Shown: one piece after another, positions 1 to 9,704 of the stretch
Numbering within the stretch: position 1 is the first letter of the stretch
How the letters are laid out: every line of letters starts with the position of its first letter
Assembly: GCA_037447655.1 (NCBI GenBank)
Contig: JBBHKE010002207.1
Coordinates: 89,841 to 106,891 of the forward strand
Direction of reading: 5' to 3'
DNA from: Zygnema cylindricum
Lineage: Eukaryota; Streptophyta; Zygnematophyceae; Zygnematales; Zygnemataceae
DNA length: 17,051 nucleotides
Notes under the pieces: model-generated
The model's database searches: none
Told to the model about the DNA's origin: nothing
What the model saw: the letters and a program-made list of their open reading frames with translations, nothing else
Made by a program: the position numbers and the translations under genes

Positions 1-1127
1 CTCCCCCCCCCCCCACTTTTTTTTCCCTTCTTTTTTCTTCCCTTTTTTTCCCCCTTCCCCACACAAATTTTTTGCTTTTCTTTTCCCCCCCCCTTTTTTT
101 TTTGCAGTATTTGGACTTAAATGGTTTGGGAAACACTAATAAATGGATGGATGTGGGAATTATCATCACTTACATTCTTTTTTTTCGATTTATGTGTTAT
201 TTAGCGTTAAAATATTTACAAAAAAATGTTCGACAATAGAAAATAGATGGCATTTTTTTTTATCGCATTTTCTTCCATTCTTCTTCTCTCTTTTTTTTTC
301 ATTTTCCCATAAAAAGTCTTTAAAAACCCTAACAAACCCCTGTAAATTCTTTACAGAGATGTGTGACAATCGAGAAATATTGGCATTTTTTTTTCAGATT
401 TATTTTCCAACTTTTTAGAGTAGCTCCTTCGTGAATATAAAATCCTCTATTTAGAAAATTTTTAGTGGGACGTCTTAGTTTTTTTTTCTTTTTAATTTCA
501 TTTTTTTTTTATGGTCCCATCTTGGTACCTTATTCCGATGCAATCATTTTTTGTACATTTTAAAAAGACCCAAAAGAAATTTTAATGAAATATGGGTTCT
601 TTTTAATGAAGGCTTTCAATTTTGTTTTCCTACTGGTACTGTTATTATTATTTTTTTTTCTTTTTTTTTAACTTTTCTTTGTTTTTTTTTTTGCTTAAAA
701 TTCTTAAAAAATACGTCTTACCGACAAAAAAAAAAGAAGTAAAAAAATGTCATAACCATTTTTGGAAAAAAAATTGAAGGCAAAACTTTTAATATCTAGA
801 GAGGAAAAAAAAATTGGGCATATTTGTCGGTTAAGTAGCTGATTCCAAAATCTCCACATTATTCATTTGCTAAAGTACAAAATCCACACTAAATGTGGAA
901 AAAGCCGTCATAAGACAGGATTGCCAATTTTGTCAGTGTGGTTGAAGAGTCACCGGGAGGACCCGAAGAGCAAAAATCTGAAATTGAAAGTGGAATTGAG
1001 GTAATAGGAAAAAATTAGGGTGTCCCTCTCTCCCTCCCTCCCTCTCCCTCTCCCTCTCCCTTGGGGTTAATCAAGATAGACTTATGAGGTTTAGTTGTTA
1101 GGACATCAAGAGGAGTAAAATTACGAG
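1..1127. other. Low-complexity T/pyrimidine-rich region, no gene seen
   Basis: This stretch is dominated by poly-T and C/T runs, with short open frames that are rich in Phe, Leu and Ser and look like translated poly-T. A T-run ending in TTTGCAG at 100-106 resembles a 3' splice site, but no convincing coding sequence follows. A short acidic open stretch near 925-1003 ends in GAG/GTAATA but has no recognisable homology. It could be an intron or intergenic DNA of a gene to the left, but nothing here supports a gene call. Confidence 0.6.
1022..1062. repeat. CCCTCT/CCCTCC simple repeat
   Basis: A short C/T-only tract made of TCCC, CCCTCT and TCTCCC units. It resembles the pyrimidine tracts found in the ABCG introns further right. 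Confidence 0.8.
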
Positions 1128-2572
1128 TTACAGGAGTGAGAGAAAATCAGGAATTAGTCTGTAGATAACTTGAGCTTCGTTAAAAATGACGTCACAAGTG
1201 GTGATGACACTATAGGATGTGGGACACCAAATTGTATACTCTTTCAAATTTGGGAAGTAGCCAACAAAAATAGTAGGAATGGCTCGAGCGCCCCATTTGC
1301 CATCCGTAATAGTGTAGTCTCCATGCCTCAAAAGGGGATTTGATAGAAAAGGTAGAGGTAGGAAACCTAATTCAGTCATAAGAAGAGGTTAGCAGTGCTA
1401 AAACAAAAATGCAAGGGTAAAAAAAAATAAAAGATGGATGAAGTGATGTCGAGAAACGTGCGGTTTAGCCTTTTCACATCACTATTTTGTTAAGGACTAT
1501 AGGGAGAACTTGTTCAATAAATAATGATATTCGATTGTAAGAATTCAGAAAAAGCAAGAGACATATACTCCCCACTATCTGCGTGTAAGGTTTGAATGCG
1601 AAAAGACGGTTTAAAATGAGTGAAGACCTCGGACTTATGCTTCATGAAGTAAACTTATATAAAGTACTGATCATCAATAAAAGTGATAACGTACATTCCA
1701 CCACTCATAATTGCAATACAGATAAGGCCGCATACATCACTATGGATGAGTCCAAAAGGCGCTTGGGACCAATAAAAACTGGAAAAAAAAGGAGACTATT
1801 AAAAAAAAAGGAGCCAATTACACAATTATTATAGAAATCACTTTTACTTTTCTTAAATTCGTCAAGTTTGGTTACGAGCCCTTTGTAAAGGAAAGCTAAA
1901 TTGGTTCCATTCAAATGGCCAAAACAAATGTGCCATTTATAAAAACAACATATGTTAAGGAAGTTTGCAAAGTGAGCGTAGACAATATCTGTAAGAAAGT
2001 AAAAAATATAGAGAATTTCGGATCTAGTTCTTTTACCAATAAAGGTACAAGTGGAGGAGAAAAACTGAACATTCATTTCTATGATGACTCCAAAGCTGCC
2101 ATTACGTAAAGTTATGCGTGCAAAGAATTATTTTTTCCTTAATTCAAGAACTAATTACATTTTGTCCAAAATTACATAAAAAAAAATCAAACGAATTGTA
2201 GTTAATACGCACCTGTCTAACCAAATTGGATGCCACTATCGTGTTGTTGCAAAACAAATACATAAAAGAACAAGGAAAAGAAGAGTATTTACTGTAATTG
2301 CAATTTGGAATGACAAAGTTGTACTAGCAAAGAAAAAGTTTTTCTTTGAAATCGAGGACAAATTACACTTTGTCCAAAATTACGAGGAAACATCATATGA
2401 ATTTTGGTTAATATGCACCAATCCAACCGTCACTTTTGGTTGTTCGTATCAGTCACTATCGTATTTTAGCCAAAAGATATACATAAGGGAACCGAGAAAG
2501 GAACAATATTGGTTAGAATTGCAACTTGCACGACAAATGATAGGAAGCGTCAAAATCAATGAGCCACTCGGA
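1128..2572 (-). mobile_element. Decayed Ty1/copia retrotransposon remnant (protease, pre-integrase, integrase C-terminus)
   Basis: Read on the minus strand, three copia pol landmarks appear in the correct order. At 2569-2534 the reading EWLIDFDASYHL matches the protease active-site neighbourhood (family W-x-x-D-S-G-A-S-x-H); the DSGA core has become DFDA. At 1938-1813 the segment starting KWHICFGHLN and ending NNCVIG matches the GAG-pre-integrase zinc-binding region (WH...GHLN...C..CxxG); one of its cysteines appears lost. At 1289-1176 the segment containing TIFVGYFPNLKEY and CDVIFNE matches the integrase C-terminal region just before reverse transcriptase. The gap between the second and third landmarks is about 520 bases, shorter than a full integrase core, and the frame is broken by stops and shifts. 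No LTRs, primer-binding site or reverse transcriptase were recognised. It is an old inactive copy; the boundaries are approximate. Confidence 0.75.
2153..2539. repeat. Diverged tandem duplication inside the minus-strand copia remnant
   Basis: Two units, about 2153-2312 and 2361-2539, share blocks in the same order: AATTACAYTTTGTCCAAAAT at 2153 and 2361, GTTAATAYGCACC near 2202 and 2407, CACTATCGT near 2234 and 2454, then ATTGCAA and GACAAA. The spacing drifts from about 205 to 220 bases because the second unit carries an insertion. Translated on the minus strand, both copies include a reading like FWTKCN, which resembles the copia protease C-terminal FxCNLLSVSK region, so a protease segment seems to have been duplicated. 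Confidence 0.65.
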
Positions 2573-2860
2573 ATTGTTACTTGGGATTAAGAGGGTGTAC
2601 CCATAGTCCATGTGTGGAATCAGGGAAGATACGTCTTAGACTGATGCTACTAGAGTTGATGTTGTAGACCCGACAGAAGTCATTCGATTAGAAAAACAGA
2701 GTCAATCGTAGTGTCAGAAGAATCGATGAAAGATTGTAAAAAATAGGCTTGAGGTACTATAGACGCGAAGAAACCTGTTGCGGAGTCGCAATATGGGGAT
2801 TTAAAAAATGTTTCGGATTTGGATTTGGTGGAGTTATTTTTCTCGCGGCACAAATCATGG

Positions 2861-3360
2861 CAAATCTGTAGTGTTGTGTATCGACAAGAAATTTATTGCG
2901 ATAACACCGATATCGATAGTTATTGGTTATCGAACGGTCAGGGGTCCCGATATATCGCTCCGAGACCAACAAATTCCTTATCAGCGATAAATGGAAAAAG
3001 TATAGTACGCTATAGAATAGTACTTTATAATATACTGTATTATATTTTTCACTGTATATAGCGTGGCATGCCACGTGTAAAAATCTGTTCCGTAATGTGT
3101 GTAATGGAATAACAACAGATCAGTACGACGGGATAAACCGTACAATTGTACGGTGCAAACCGTACAATTATCGCTGATAGTTATCCGTACCGGTGTTATC
3201 GCAATAAAAAACTGATATTATCGGTTTTTTATCGGCGATAACACCAGTTTCGATATATCTTGCCAATATATCTATTATCGGCAAGTGAAAAAAAGGTACC
3301 GGCAAAACCCTGCCGATACACAACACTACAAATCTGCCGATACACAACACTACAAATCTG
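2861..3360. mobile_element. Non-autonomous hAT-like DNA transposon with 8-bp target duplication
   Basis: The left end TAGTGTTGTGTATCG (2869-2883) is repeated inverted at the right end (3338-3352). The flanks are identical 8-mers, CAAATCTG at 2861-2868 and 3353-3360. A TAGNG terminus with an 8-bp target duplication is characteristic of the hAT superfamily. An inner 18-bp inverted repeat joins 2892-2909 to 3191-3208 (TTTATTGCGATAACACCG and its complement). No transposase is encoded in the roughly 484 bp, so this is a deletion derivative or MITE. The right end plus target duplication is present twice in tandem (3313-3336 and 3337-3360), so the element could also be read as ending at 3328. The interior has an 18-bp palindrome at 3137-3154 and a 14-bp palindrome at 3062-3075. 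Confidence 0.8.
3313..3360. repeat. Tandem copy of hAT right terminus plus target site (2 x 24 bp)
   Basis: The 24-bp unit consists of CCGATACACAACACTA followed by CAAATCTG and occurs twice without a gap and without mismatch. Each copy carries the terminal inverted repeat and the 8-bp target duplication. Confidence 0.9.
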
Positions 3361-3515
3361 ACTCAGTGACGTGGAATAGACCATTATTGATGATACTAGG
3401 AAATACGTCAAAAGGATTTGGCAATACAACGAAGATTGCATTGATTAAGGCTCATGACTAACAAAGTGATTGATACATTTCGATTCACCTACAGGCGAAT
3501 GGACCTTCTAGACAA

Positions 3516-3616
3516 ATGTTAGCTATCGTATTTATCTTTTTGGATGGTAAAGAGTTGTCTACCAAGATGTTAGCTATCGTATTTATCTTTTGGATGTTAA
3601 TGAGCTGTCTACGAAG
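3516..3616. repeat. 51/50-bp tandem duplication
   Basis: Copy 1 (3516-3566) and copy 2 (3567-3616) begin with the same 20 bases and differ by one T in a T-run plus a few substitutions (for example GGTAAAGAG versus GTTAATGAG). It lies in otherwise unassigned DNA. Short frames through it (both strands) show no recognisable domain. Confidence 0.85.
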
Positions 3617-4369
3617 AGCGAGCCCATTTGGCCAGGTGTTTGTTTCATTTGCGTCACAAAGAAGCGTCCACTCTTGATGAAAGGTGGTCGCCGTCGCATT
3701 TGATTTGAAACCGGGCCATCGAATGAGAGGAGAAGTCAAGAGAGTGAACTTGAATCTCTCTCTTTCCACACAACAATATCAGTTTGCGCAGAAGAGTAGG
3801 TGGCGACGGTTGAGGTAGGAAGGACAAAAGTAGTGACTTCACCACTGATATGTCATCAAATATTTTAAAAGGTAAAAAGGTGTTCAATCTAAAACTTGAA
3901 ATTTGAAATCTGAAAAAATCTTCTTCTTAAATTTAGGAACTGAGTTGGAAATTGAGGAAAAAATAGTTCTCTAACCTATTGATTGAGAGGCCATGAAAGG
4001 GCAAAACAAAAAGGTCAAAAAAAAAAGCTGGAAAGAGTACAAAAGTACAGATGTGACAAACAAGGATGTTAAAAAGACAGGACTGTTGTTGGGTTGCTTT
4101 TGCAATAGATAAATAATAAGGACAAAATGACTTATAGAAAAGCAAGAAAAACCGAGAACTTGAAAAAACAGTTTGAGGTAGAGCTAATTCTAACCATGTC
4201 TACGTTGAGTTAGTCACGTAAGAAAAAATCCCGAAATAAAAATATCACACTAAATCCTCTACATCATCAATGGCATGCGAAAAACAGTGGGAGTCCTTTA
4301 CACTGCCAAAGGCATGTAAAAGCCACGAACGCGTACATAACGCTACAAAAAAAAATAGTACTTTTAAAG
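3617..4369. other. Intergenic DNA, nothing recognised
   Basis: No coding region with recognisable motifs on either strand. The open frames are short and the composition is A-rich on the plus strand. No element ends were found until the MITE at 4370. Confidence 0.5.
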
Positions 4370-4590
4370 TACACCGTGAATCATAATTAGCATTAATGTT
4401 TTTTTCGTCTCTTAAAGCATCTTTTCTCCGTACACAATTGTTGGATTGTGGATCTGACGGTTGCGATTGAAAGGTAATATTCTCGACTTACGAATGGCGG
4501 TCATAAATTGAAAATCGGACAAATGTGTACGGAGAAAAGATGTTTTCAGTGGCGAAAAAATTATCATCGCTAATTACGATTCTCGGTGTA
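4370..4590. mobile_element. Foldback MITE, copy A
   Basis: The left end TACACCGTGAATC and right end GATTCTCGGTGTA are inverted repeats, and the homology between arms continues inward through CTTTTCTCCGTACACA (4420s) and its complement in TGTGTACGGAGAAAAG (about 4525-4540). The whole element can therefore fold into an imperfect hairpin. It shares a long common sequence with 7199-7417 and 9705-9913, including TGTGGATCTGACGGTT and CGATTGAAAGGTAA. It has no coding capacity. TA is present at both edges, as expected for TA-targeting elements. This is the most diverged of the three copies at its ends. Confidence 0.8.
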
Positions 4591-5969
4591 GTATTTATGG
4601 TTTAAAAGGAGTGAATTTAGACATAAGGTTCAAGAGAGTCCCAATAAAAAGGGGAGATAGAGTAAGTGTAGAGGTGAGAAGCGAGAGGGGGAAAAGGAGG
4701 GAGAAAGGGAGAGGAGGTGGAGTAGGTGTTGAAATTGTAGTTGTTCTATTTTGACCCCTGCTTATGTCACGTCTTTGCAAAATAAGTAAGAAGATATATT
4801 GTAAAATATGCGATGGAGAAACCATTTGGGTACAAAAGGGGTAAAAAAAGAAAACAAGAACATTTACAGATTAGAACAGTCAAGAAAAATAGGCAAAGTC
4901 AAAGACAACAAACAAAAAAGACAACAATAACTAAAAAATACCCACCAAAACTAATTAGAAATACCTAAATTAACTACCCACAAAGAGAAAAAACCTTTAG
5001 TAGATAACTACCCACAACTCTAACAAGCTAAGGTCCACAGCCCCAAAGATCGTGGATGCAAAATGTGTCTATAAAGACTTCATTTTTTTTTTTTGTCGAA
5101 ACGATTCTAAACGACCCTTTATTTGCTAGATTTGATTAAGTATTTGCGTAGATATGTCTTTAGTAATATACAACGTGAACCGCTATTGATCTGAAAAAAA
5201 TATTGATGTGAAGAAACAAACACTGATATTAACTTTATTTTGTTAACTTTATTTTGTGTTCAAATGCCTGAGGTCAACTTAGCATTTATGCTAATTTACA
5301 CATCCAACACTGATTTGGAAGCACGTTCCCATAATGCTATACATTGCTCATTTCGGCGATTCTAAAAGATATCAAAACGAACGATTTTATAGCAATTTTG
5401 TCACATCGTGGAATCGCGTGGCTTGTACAAAGTTATTCTACGAAATGTACGGATAACTGTTATAGTAAATTAGTCTTTTACACATTTAGAATTAATGTGT
5501 AATCTGTGTTTAGCGGTGGAAATCATACATGTGGCATTACACCTTTAGACCACATTTGGACCTGCCATTATTGCAAAGTATTCCTATAGATTATAAATCG
5601 AATGAATGGTAGAAAGACATATTACTACTTTTAACATTTTCTTTCCAAGAATGAAATTTTAGCAGAAGAAGCAAATCAGCTCAATAGAAATAAGATTGTC
5701 CAACAATTGTAATTTCGTATTAGGGTTTACGTAGACTTTCGTCATGTGGGCCTTTGACTATAAAGTGACTACAAAGCTGATTACACGACTCCCTTTCTCC
5801 TTTTTACATTGGATTTTTTTTATATTTCTTCGTATCTTCTCTCTACTTTTTTTTTTTGTGCAATCTATCCTTTGTGATTTATTCCATTTAGCCTACATAA
5901 CGATGTGTGCCTTGTTTATGTTATAGATGCAGGAATTTCTTCTCACTCACTCGAGTGGCAGATACATGA
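4591..5969. other. Intergenic DNA with a purine-rich tract; no gene seen
   Basis: About 4656-4735 is almost purely G/A on the plus strand (pyrimidine on the minus). About 4840-5000 is A-rich and nearly CpG-free. A perfect 14-bp tandem repeat TTAACTTTATTTTG occurs at 5229-5256. A 60-residue hydrophobic frame at 5744-5926 is a translation of T-rich DNA and is not supported as a gene. The right part may hold the LTR or leader of the copia remnant that begins near 5970, but neither LTR ends nor a tRNA primer-binding site was recognised. Confidence 0.5.
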
Positions 5970-7198
5970 CTTCAAGTTTTGGGCACAGAGACCAATTTGG
6001 ATAAGTTCGGAGGAGAAAATTATCAGTTGTGGAGGTATCGTGCCGAAACGACCTTGGAGGAGAGAAACTGTCCACGAATCGTGCTCGTCAGCAAAAAGCG
6101 ACATGTCCTTGTAGAAGCAAATTCAGTCAAAGATGATGAGAAACAAATGATGGAAGAGTGAGACACCAAAGAAGTCACAGCAAGGAATCTTCAGATCGAG
6201 GCCTTGTTGATAATCAACAATGCAACGAGACAAGATTCAAGATTTCATCTGAGATGTAGGCTACCCGAGGAGTTTGGCATAACTGCACGTATCAAATTAT
6301 GCAAATTTTTTATGCCTACGTTCTTTTAAGAAGTTACGTCCATAGAGGCTTACACCTCTATGTACTCCAACATGCTAACCGAGAAAAATGTCGTCGACTT
6401 CACACTTCTGTTGGATACAAAAATCAAAATGCTTTCGCTCTCTCTGCTACTAAAATACAAACCCATTTTCACTTGGCTCGCCTAGAAAATTGTCCCAAAA
6501 AGGGTTGGAATGAAAACGTTGTGTTGCTGTTGAAAGACGAAATCAATGCAAAAGTAATGTCTCATCGAGAGGCAAAGCTCGATGGAATTTTATTGGCATC
6601 TAGGAACAAACACGAGAAAATAATTGGTGATGAGGATCGACGAGAAAGGAACAACAAGCGTGGCATTTAATGCTTATATTGTGGGAAGTTTGGTGAATTT
6701 ATTGCCTAATGCAAGAATTACGCTTCGGATTAAGGAACAGAGCATGCTAAACGGGACGAAAATCAAGAGAGGAAATGGAAAGGGGAAAAAAAATGGAGGC
6801 TCACAAGCTTTGATGGTGTCCTTAACAAATGTCAACTAACTTGACTGACTCATCGACACGAGCACCTCAAAAAGATTTTATTTGGAAAGAGAAATGGAAA
6901 AATAGTTCACCAACCTTTCCCCAATCACCCGACTAGAACCTTCATTGGTGACAATCACTCCACGTACGTCAGGATAGAAATTGAATTTGAAGTGCTAACC
7001 AATGGAAATCTTGCTTCAAAATCAATCAAAAGAGAACTCTTTGTCCCTCAATTAAAATGTAACCTGTCCTCAGTCATCCAAACAGAGGAAGAATACAAAA
7101 TTCTGTCGGAGTGGGAGAAAATGGGGAGAATCATCCTGAAGAAGCTCCGACGAAAGCTCTAATCCCGGCCGCCATCGAAACTTCGATGCGTTGGAAAG
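5970..7198 (+). mobile_element. Decayed Ty1/copia retrotransposon remnant (gag, zinc knuckle, protease)
   Basis: The gag N-terminal pattern LDKFGGENYQLWRYRAETTL reads from about 5988, followed by MMEE-stop-DTKEVTARN, where family members have a tryptophan (TGG to TGA at 6159-6161). A CCHC zinc knuckle lies at 6671-6712 and reads CLYCGKFGEFIA-stop-C: the histidine is glutamate and a codon is TAA. A possible protease site (IDTSTS, 6852-6869) in another frame precedes the clear copia segment TFIGDNHST...ELFVPQLKCNLSSV at 6938-7078. Stops and frame changes make it a pseudogene. Its right side is interrupted by the MITE at 7199, and no integrase or reverse transcriptase is recognisable beyond it. 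It is oriented opposite to the copia remnant at 1128-2572 and belongs to a different copia lineage or a different part of the element. Confidence 0.75.
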
Positions 7199-7417
7199 TA
7201 CACCGTGTATCGCTATTAGGGTTAATGTTTTTTTCGTCTCTTAAAACAATTTGTCTCCGTACACACATGTCCGATTGTGGATCTGACGGTTTCGATTGAA
7301 AGGTAAGATTCTCAGCTTCCGATTGGCGGTCTCAAATTGAAAATCGGACGTGTGTACGGAGAAAAGATGTTTTAAGTGGCGAAAAACTTATTAACACTAA
7401 TAGCGATTCACGGTGTA
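7199..7417. mobile_element. Foldback MITE, copy B
   Basis: The ends are TACACCGTGTATCGCTATTAG and CTAATAGCGATTCACGGTGTA (one mismatch). Inner arms pair CTCCGTACACACATGTCCGATT with AATCGGACGTGTGTACGGAG. It is very similar to copy C across its length, has no coding capacity, and sits at the right edge of recognisable copia sequence. This is the best preserved of the three for reading the hairpin. Confidence 0.85.
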
Positions 7418-8796
7418 CTGTACCGGACCAGCACGCGTCAAATGAAAGCATCTTTTTCAAACGGACGAATGAGAGACGAGTAACATTTCGAAGGACTTGG
7501 CGGAAATATCCAATTGGTACGGTCGCTTCAAATCCAACGCGACAAGGATAAAGTACATCGGACCCACTCGGTTTGATCCAGCACGACAAGGACAAGTACA
7601 TTGGTACGTACCTCCTCCACCGTAACAATCTTTATTACGAAGGACTTCCATTGGGCGGTTCCACGAAACGTACATATACGTTTACTGGCATTGATATCTT
7701 GAAAATTATCCATTGGGTCGGTGCCAGTAAATAGCCTTTCACTTGCTTCTTTTGTTTTGGCGTGTTTAGTTTTGATTGGAGCCACGTAAGCTTATGTTTA
7801 GAAGTAAAAGATTATTCAAGCGCAGAATCTGAGAGTGCGTCTCTGTGTGCTTAAGTAAGGTTTTTTTTCTGTCGTTTTCCTGTAAAACTTAGAGCCGTAC
7901 CGCGTAAGCTTCATTCGTACAATAAAATAGAAAAAAAGAGAAGTACATTTTGCGTCATCATCGAATTTAAAATGTACTACATGTTGTCGTCTTGTGTTTT
8001 TCGACCCACTTCGACGACAAAAAACGTCATCTTCAACCTTATCTTTAAAATACAGGGCCGATGTGTTTTAAAATTAGGGGTTTTCTATAAACAAATAGGA
8101 ACACGTATTCGCACGTGTAATGTTTTGTTCAAAAACTTCAAACGAATTCAAGCGACGTGGAAGTGTACACGATTCGCTATATTTTGTCCGTTTTTGTATA
8201 ATACGACAAAGAGAAGCACACAATTTGTTTTGTTTTGTCAGTTTCCATCCGGTACGTATTTTTTTTTTGCAGGGGTCTCAAGGTTCCGATGCCATTTCAC
8301 GTCGAGCCGACAATAGACGCAAAGGCAAAACGCATCTTCTTCAACCGTGAAACGGCACAGGCTGGAGGAAGGTAGGTCTACAATGTCACGAAAAGTCACG
8401 CGACGTCACAAGCAGTTACGAAAAATAACGTGCGTCATCATAGATTGTAGACGTTGACAGCCGTCACGGGCTTTGTCGACGTATACAATCGTCACGCCCT
8501 TAAGTGACAATTTCGTTTGGTACACATAGGGACACCCGAAATCCGGGTCCGCCGGATCTGCGCTAAAAAACAAAAAAAAATCTCTAAGTTTGAAGTACAT
8601 AGAGACGCACCCTGAATAAAAATCTGTACGACGGGACGAAACTTAAGATTTGTAAAAGCGTACGCAAATGTCATTATTGCACTATGTTATAATGTTTAAT
8701 ATGTTTTAAAGAAGACATTGTTGTACCGCATTGAAAATAGTATGCGCATTATGCTACAGTACAGCTTAAAAAAGTACGTTTCATTATTAGTTACAT
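7418..8796. other. CpG-rich intergenic DNA with short degenerate repeats; one orphan exon-like stretch
   Basis: No full gene is recognised. Short repeated words include CGACAAGGAYAAAGTACAT-like segments near 7538-7560 and 7582-7602 and CGAAGGACTT at 7490 and 7638. From 8378 to 8505 the motif GTCAC recurs at least five times, mostly as CGTCACG. A hairpin ATCCGG/CCGGAT lies at 8541-8557. Open frames on both strands lack recognisable motifs. Confidence 0.5.
8273..8371 (+). pseudogene. Orphan exon-like stretch (99 nt), function unknown
   Basis: A 10-base T-run and TGCAG end at 8272, a strong 3' splice site. AAG/GTAGGT at 8369-8377 is a strong donor. Between them, one frame with one leading base is fully open and reads GLKVPMPFHVEPTIDAKAKR then IFFNRETAQAGG, ending with two bases of a split codon. 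The exon would be phase 2 at both ends and 99 nt long. The residue mix looks protein-like, unlike the poly-T frames around it. I do not recognise the protein, and no partner exon is evident on either side, so it may be a gene relic, a captured exon or chance. Confidence 0.25.
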
Positions 8797-9008
8797 TACA
8801 GTACACCGCCAATCGCTATTAGAGTATATAACGCTAATACGGTGCTCCTAAATTTTGACCCCAAAACCTGAAATAGAATTAATAACGCTATTTAAGGACG
8901 TGGACCATAATCTGCCACGTCTCAGGCACTAAATAAGAATCAATAACGCTAATTATTTTTTGACGCTATTTAATCCTTGACTCTAATAGCGATTGGCGGT
9001 GTACTGTA
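8797..9008. mobile_element. Small inverted-repeat element D (29-bp perfect TIR)
   Basis: The 29 bases at 8797-8825 are the exact inverted complement of 8980-9008; the terminus begins TACAGTACACCGCCAATCGC. Subterminal AACGCTAAT-type words recur inside in both directions. No protein is encoded. The ends share CAGTACACCG...AATCGCTATTAG with MITE copies A-C, but the interior differs, so this is a second family mobilised by a related transposase. TA flanking CAGT is the usual form of Tc1/mariner-type ends; that assignment is inference. Confidence 0.85.
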
Positions 9009-9150
9009 CTCAAATTGTACTTCAACAGTTTGTACGAAATGACGAGCAATTATAATAAGGATTGACATACTTCGTACATCACACTATTTACATTCCTGAA
9101 AAATAGTACTGTACTTAATGTACGATGTAATGTACGGTATTATTTGACAC

Positions 9151-9691
9151 TACACCGCCAATCGTTATTAGCGTTGTGTACGCTAATTCCGTCCCGCTTT
9201 TTTTTTTTATTCTCCATTAGTGTAGTTCATTCTATTTTTTTATTTATTCTATTTAGGGTTATTTTCAGTACGTTGTCTCTTAAATAGAGTGGTGTACGGT
9301 CAGTGTCACACCGTACATAAATGTACCTTTTTAAGTTAAAAAGTACGATAAATTAGTTTTAGTAACTGCGGACGCATGAGAATGTGCGTTCTAAAAAGGA
9401 AAAAAAACCATGTCGTAAAAAATCCCGCTCGCACATATTCGTCCGACAGCCGCGTTTCGACCGTGTGAATGTACGATTTGTGTACGATTTGTCATATTTT
9501 GTACGGAGACCTATATTAGTGTAAGCATGTTTGCGACCGACATTTTTTTTTTCAAAGATCCAAATTACCATAACCAAACAATTAGAATGTATGATTTTTT
9601 CCAAAATTTTCAAATTCTTAAATAGCGTACACCACGGTAATTATTTTTATACGCTAAAAAAACTTACACGCTAATAACGATTGGCGGTGTA
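9151..9691. mobile_element. Inverted-repeat element E (24-bp perfect TIR, 541 bp)
   Basis: The 24 bases at 9151-9174 (TACACCGCCAATCGTTATTA...) are the exact inverted complement of 9668-9691. The interior is AT-rich and includes a tandem GTGTACGATTT word near 9479-9498. An 84-residue minus-strand frame at 9359-9613 shows no transposase motif. The ends resemble element D. The right end lies 13 bp from the left end of MITE copy C. Confidence 0.8.
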
Positions 9692-9704
9692 CAGTACTGT
9701 ACAG

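Noticed and set aside
100-130. 3' splice-like T-run and GCAG near the left edge
   Set aside because: The downstream sequence has stops in all useful frames and no coding character; T-runs followed by GCAG arise easily in this DNA.
143-742. Two short hydrophobic plus-strand frames (91 and 63 residues)
   Set aside because: They are products of T-rich DNA. No start context, splice partner or recognisable motif was found.
850-1000. Possible continuation of the minus-strand copia remnant toward reverse transcriptase (reading LSYDGFF)
   Set aside because: The similarity is limited to a few residues and interrupted by stops, too weak to claim.
7528-7785. 85-residue minus-strand frame starting MAPIKTKHAK
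   Set aside because: No recognisable domain, overlapping frames of similar length on the same strand, and local short repeats explain the open reading.
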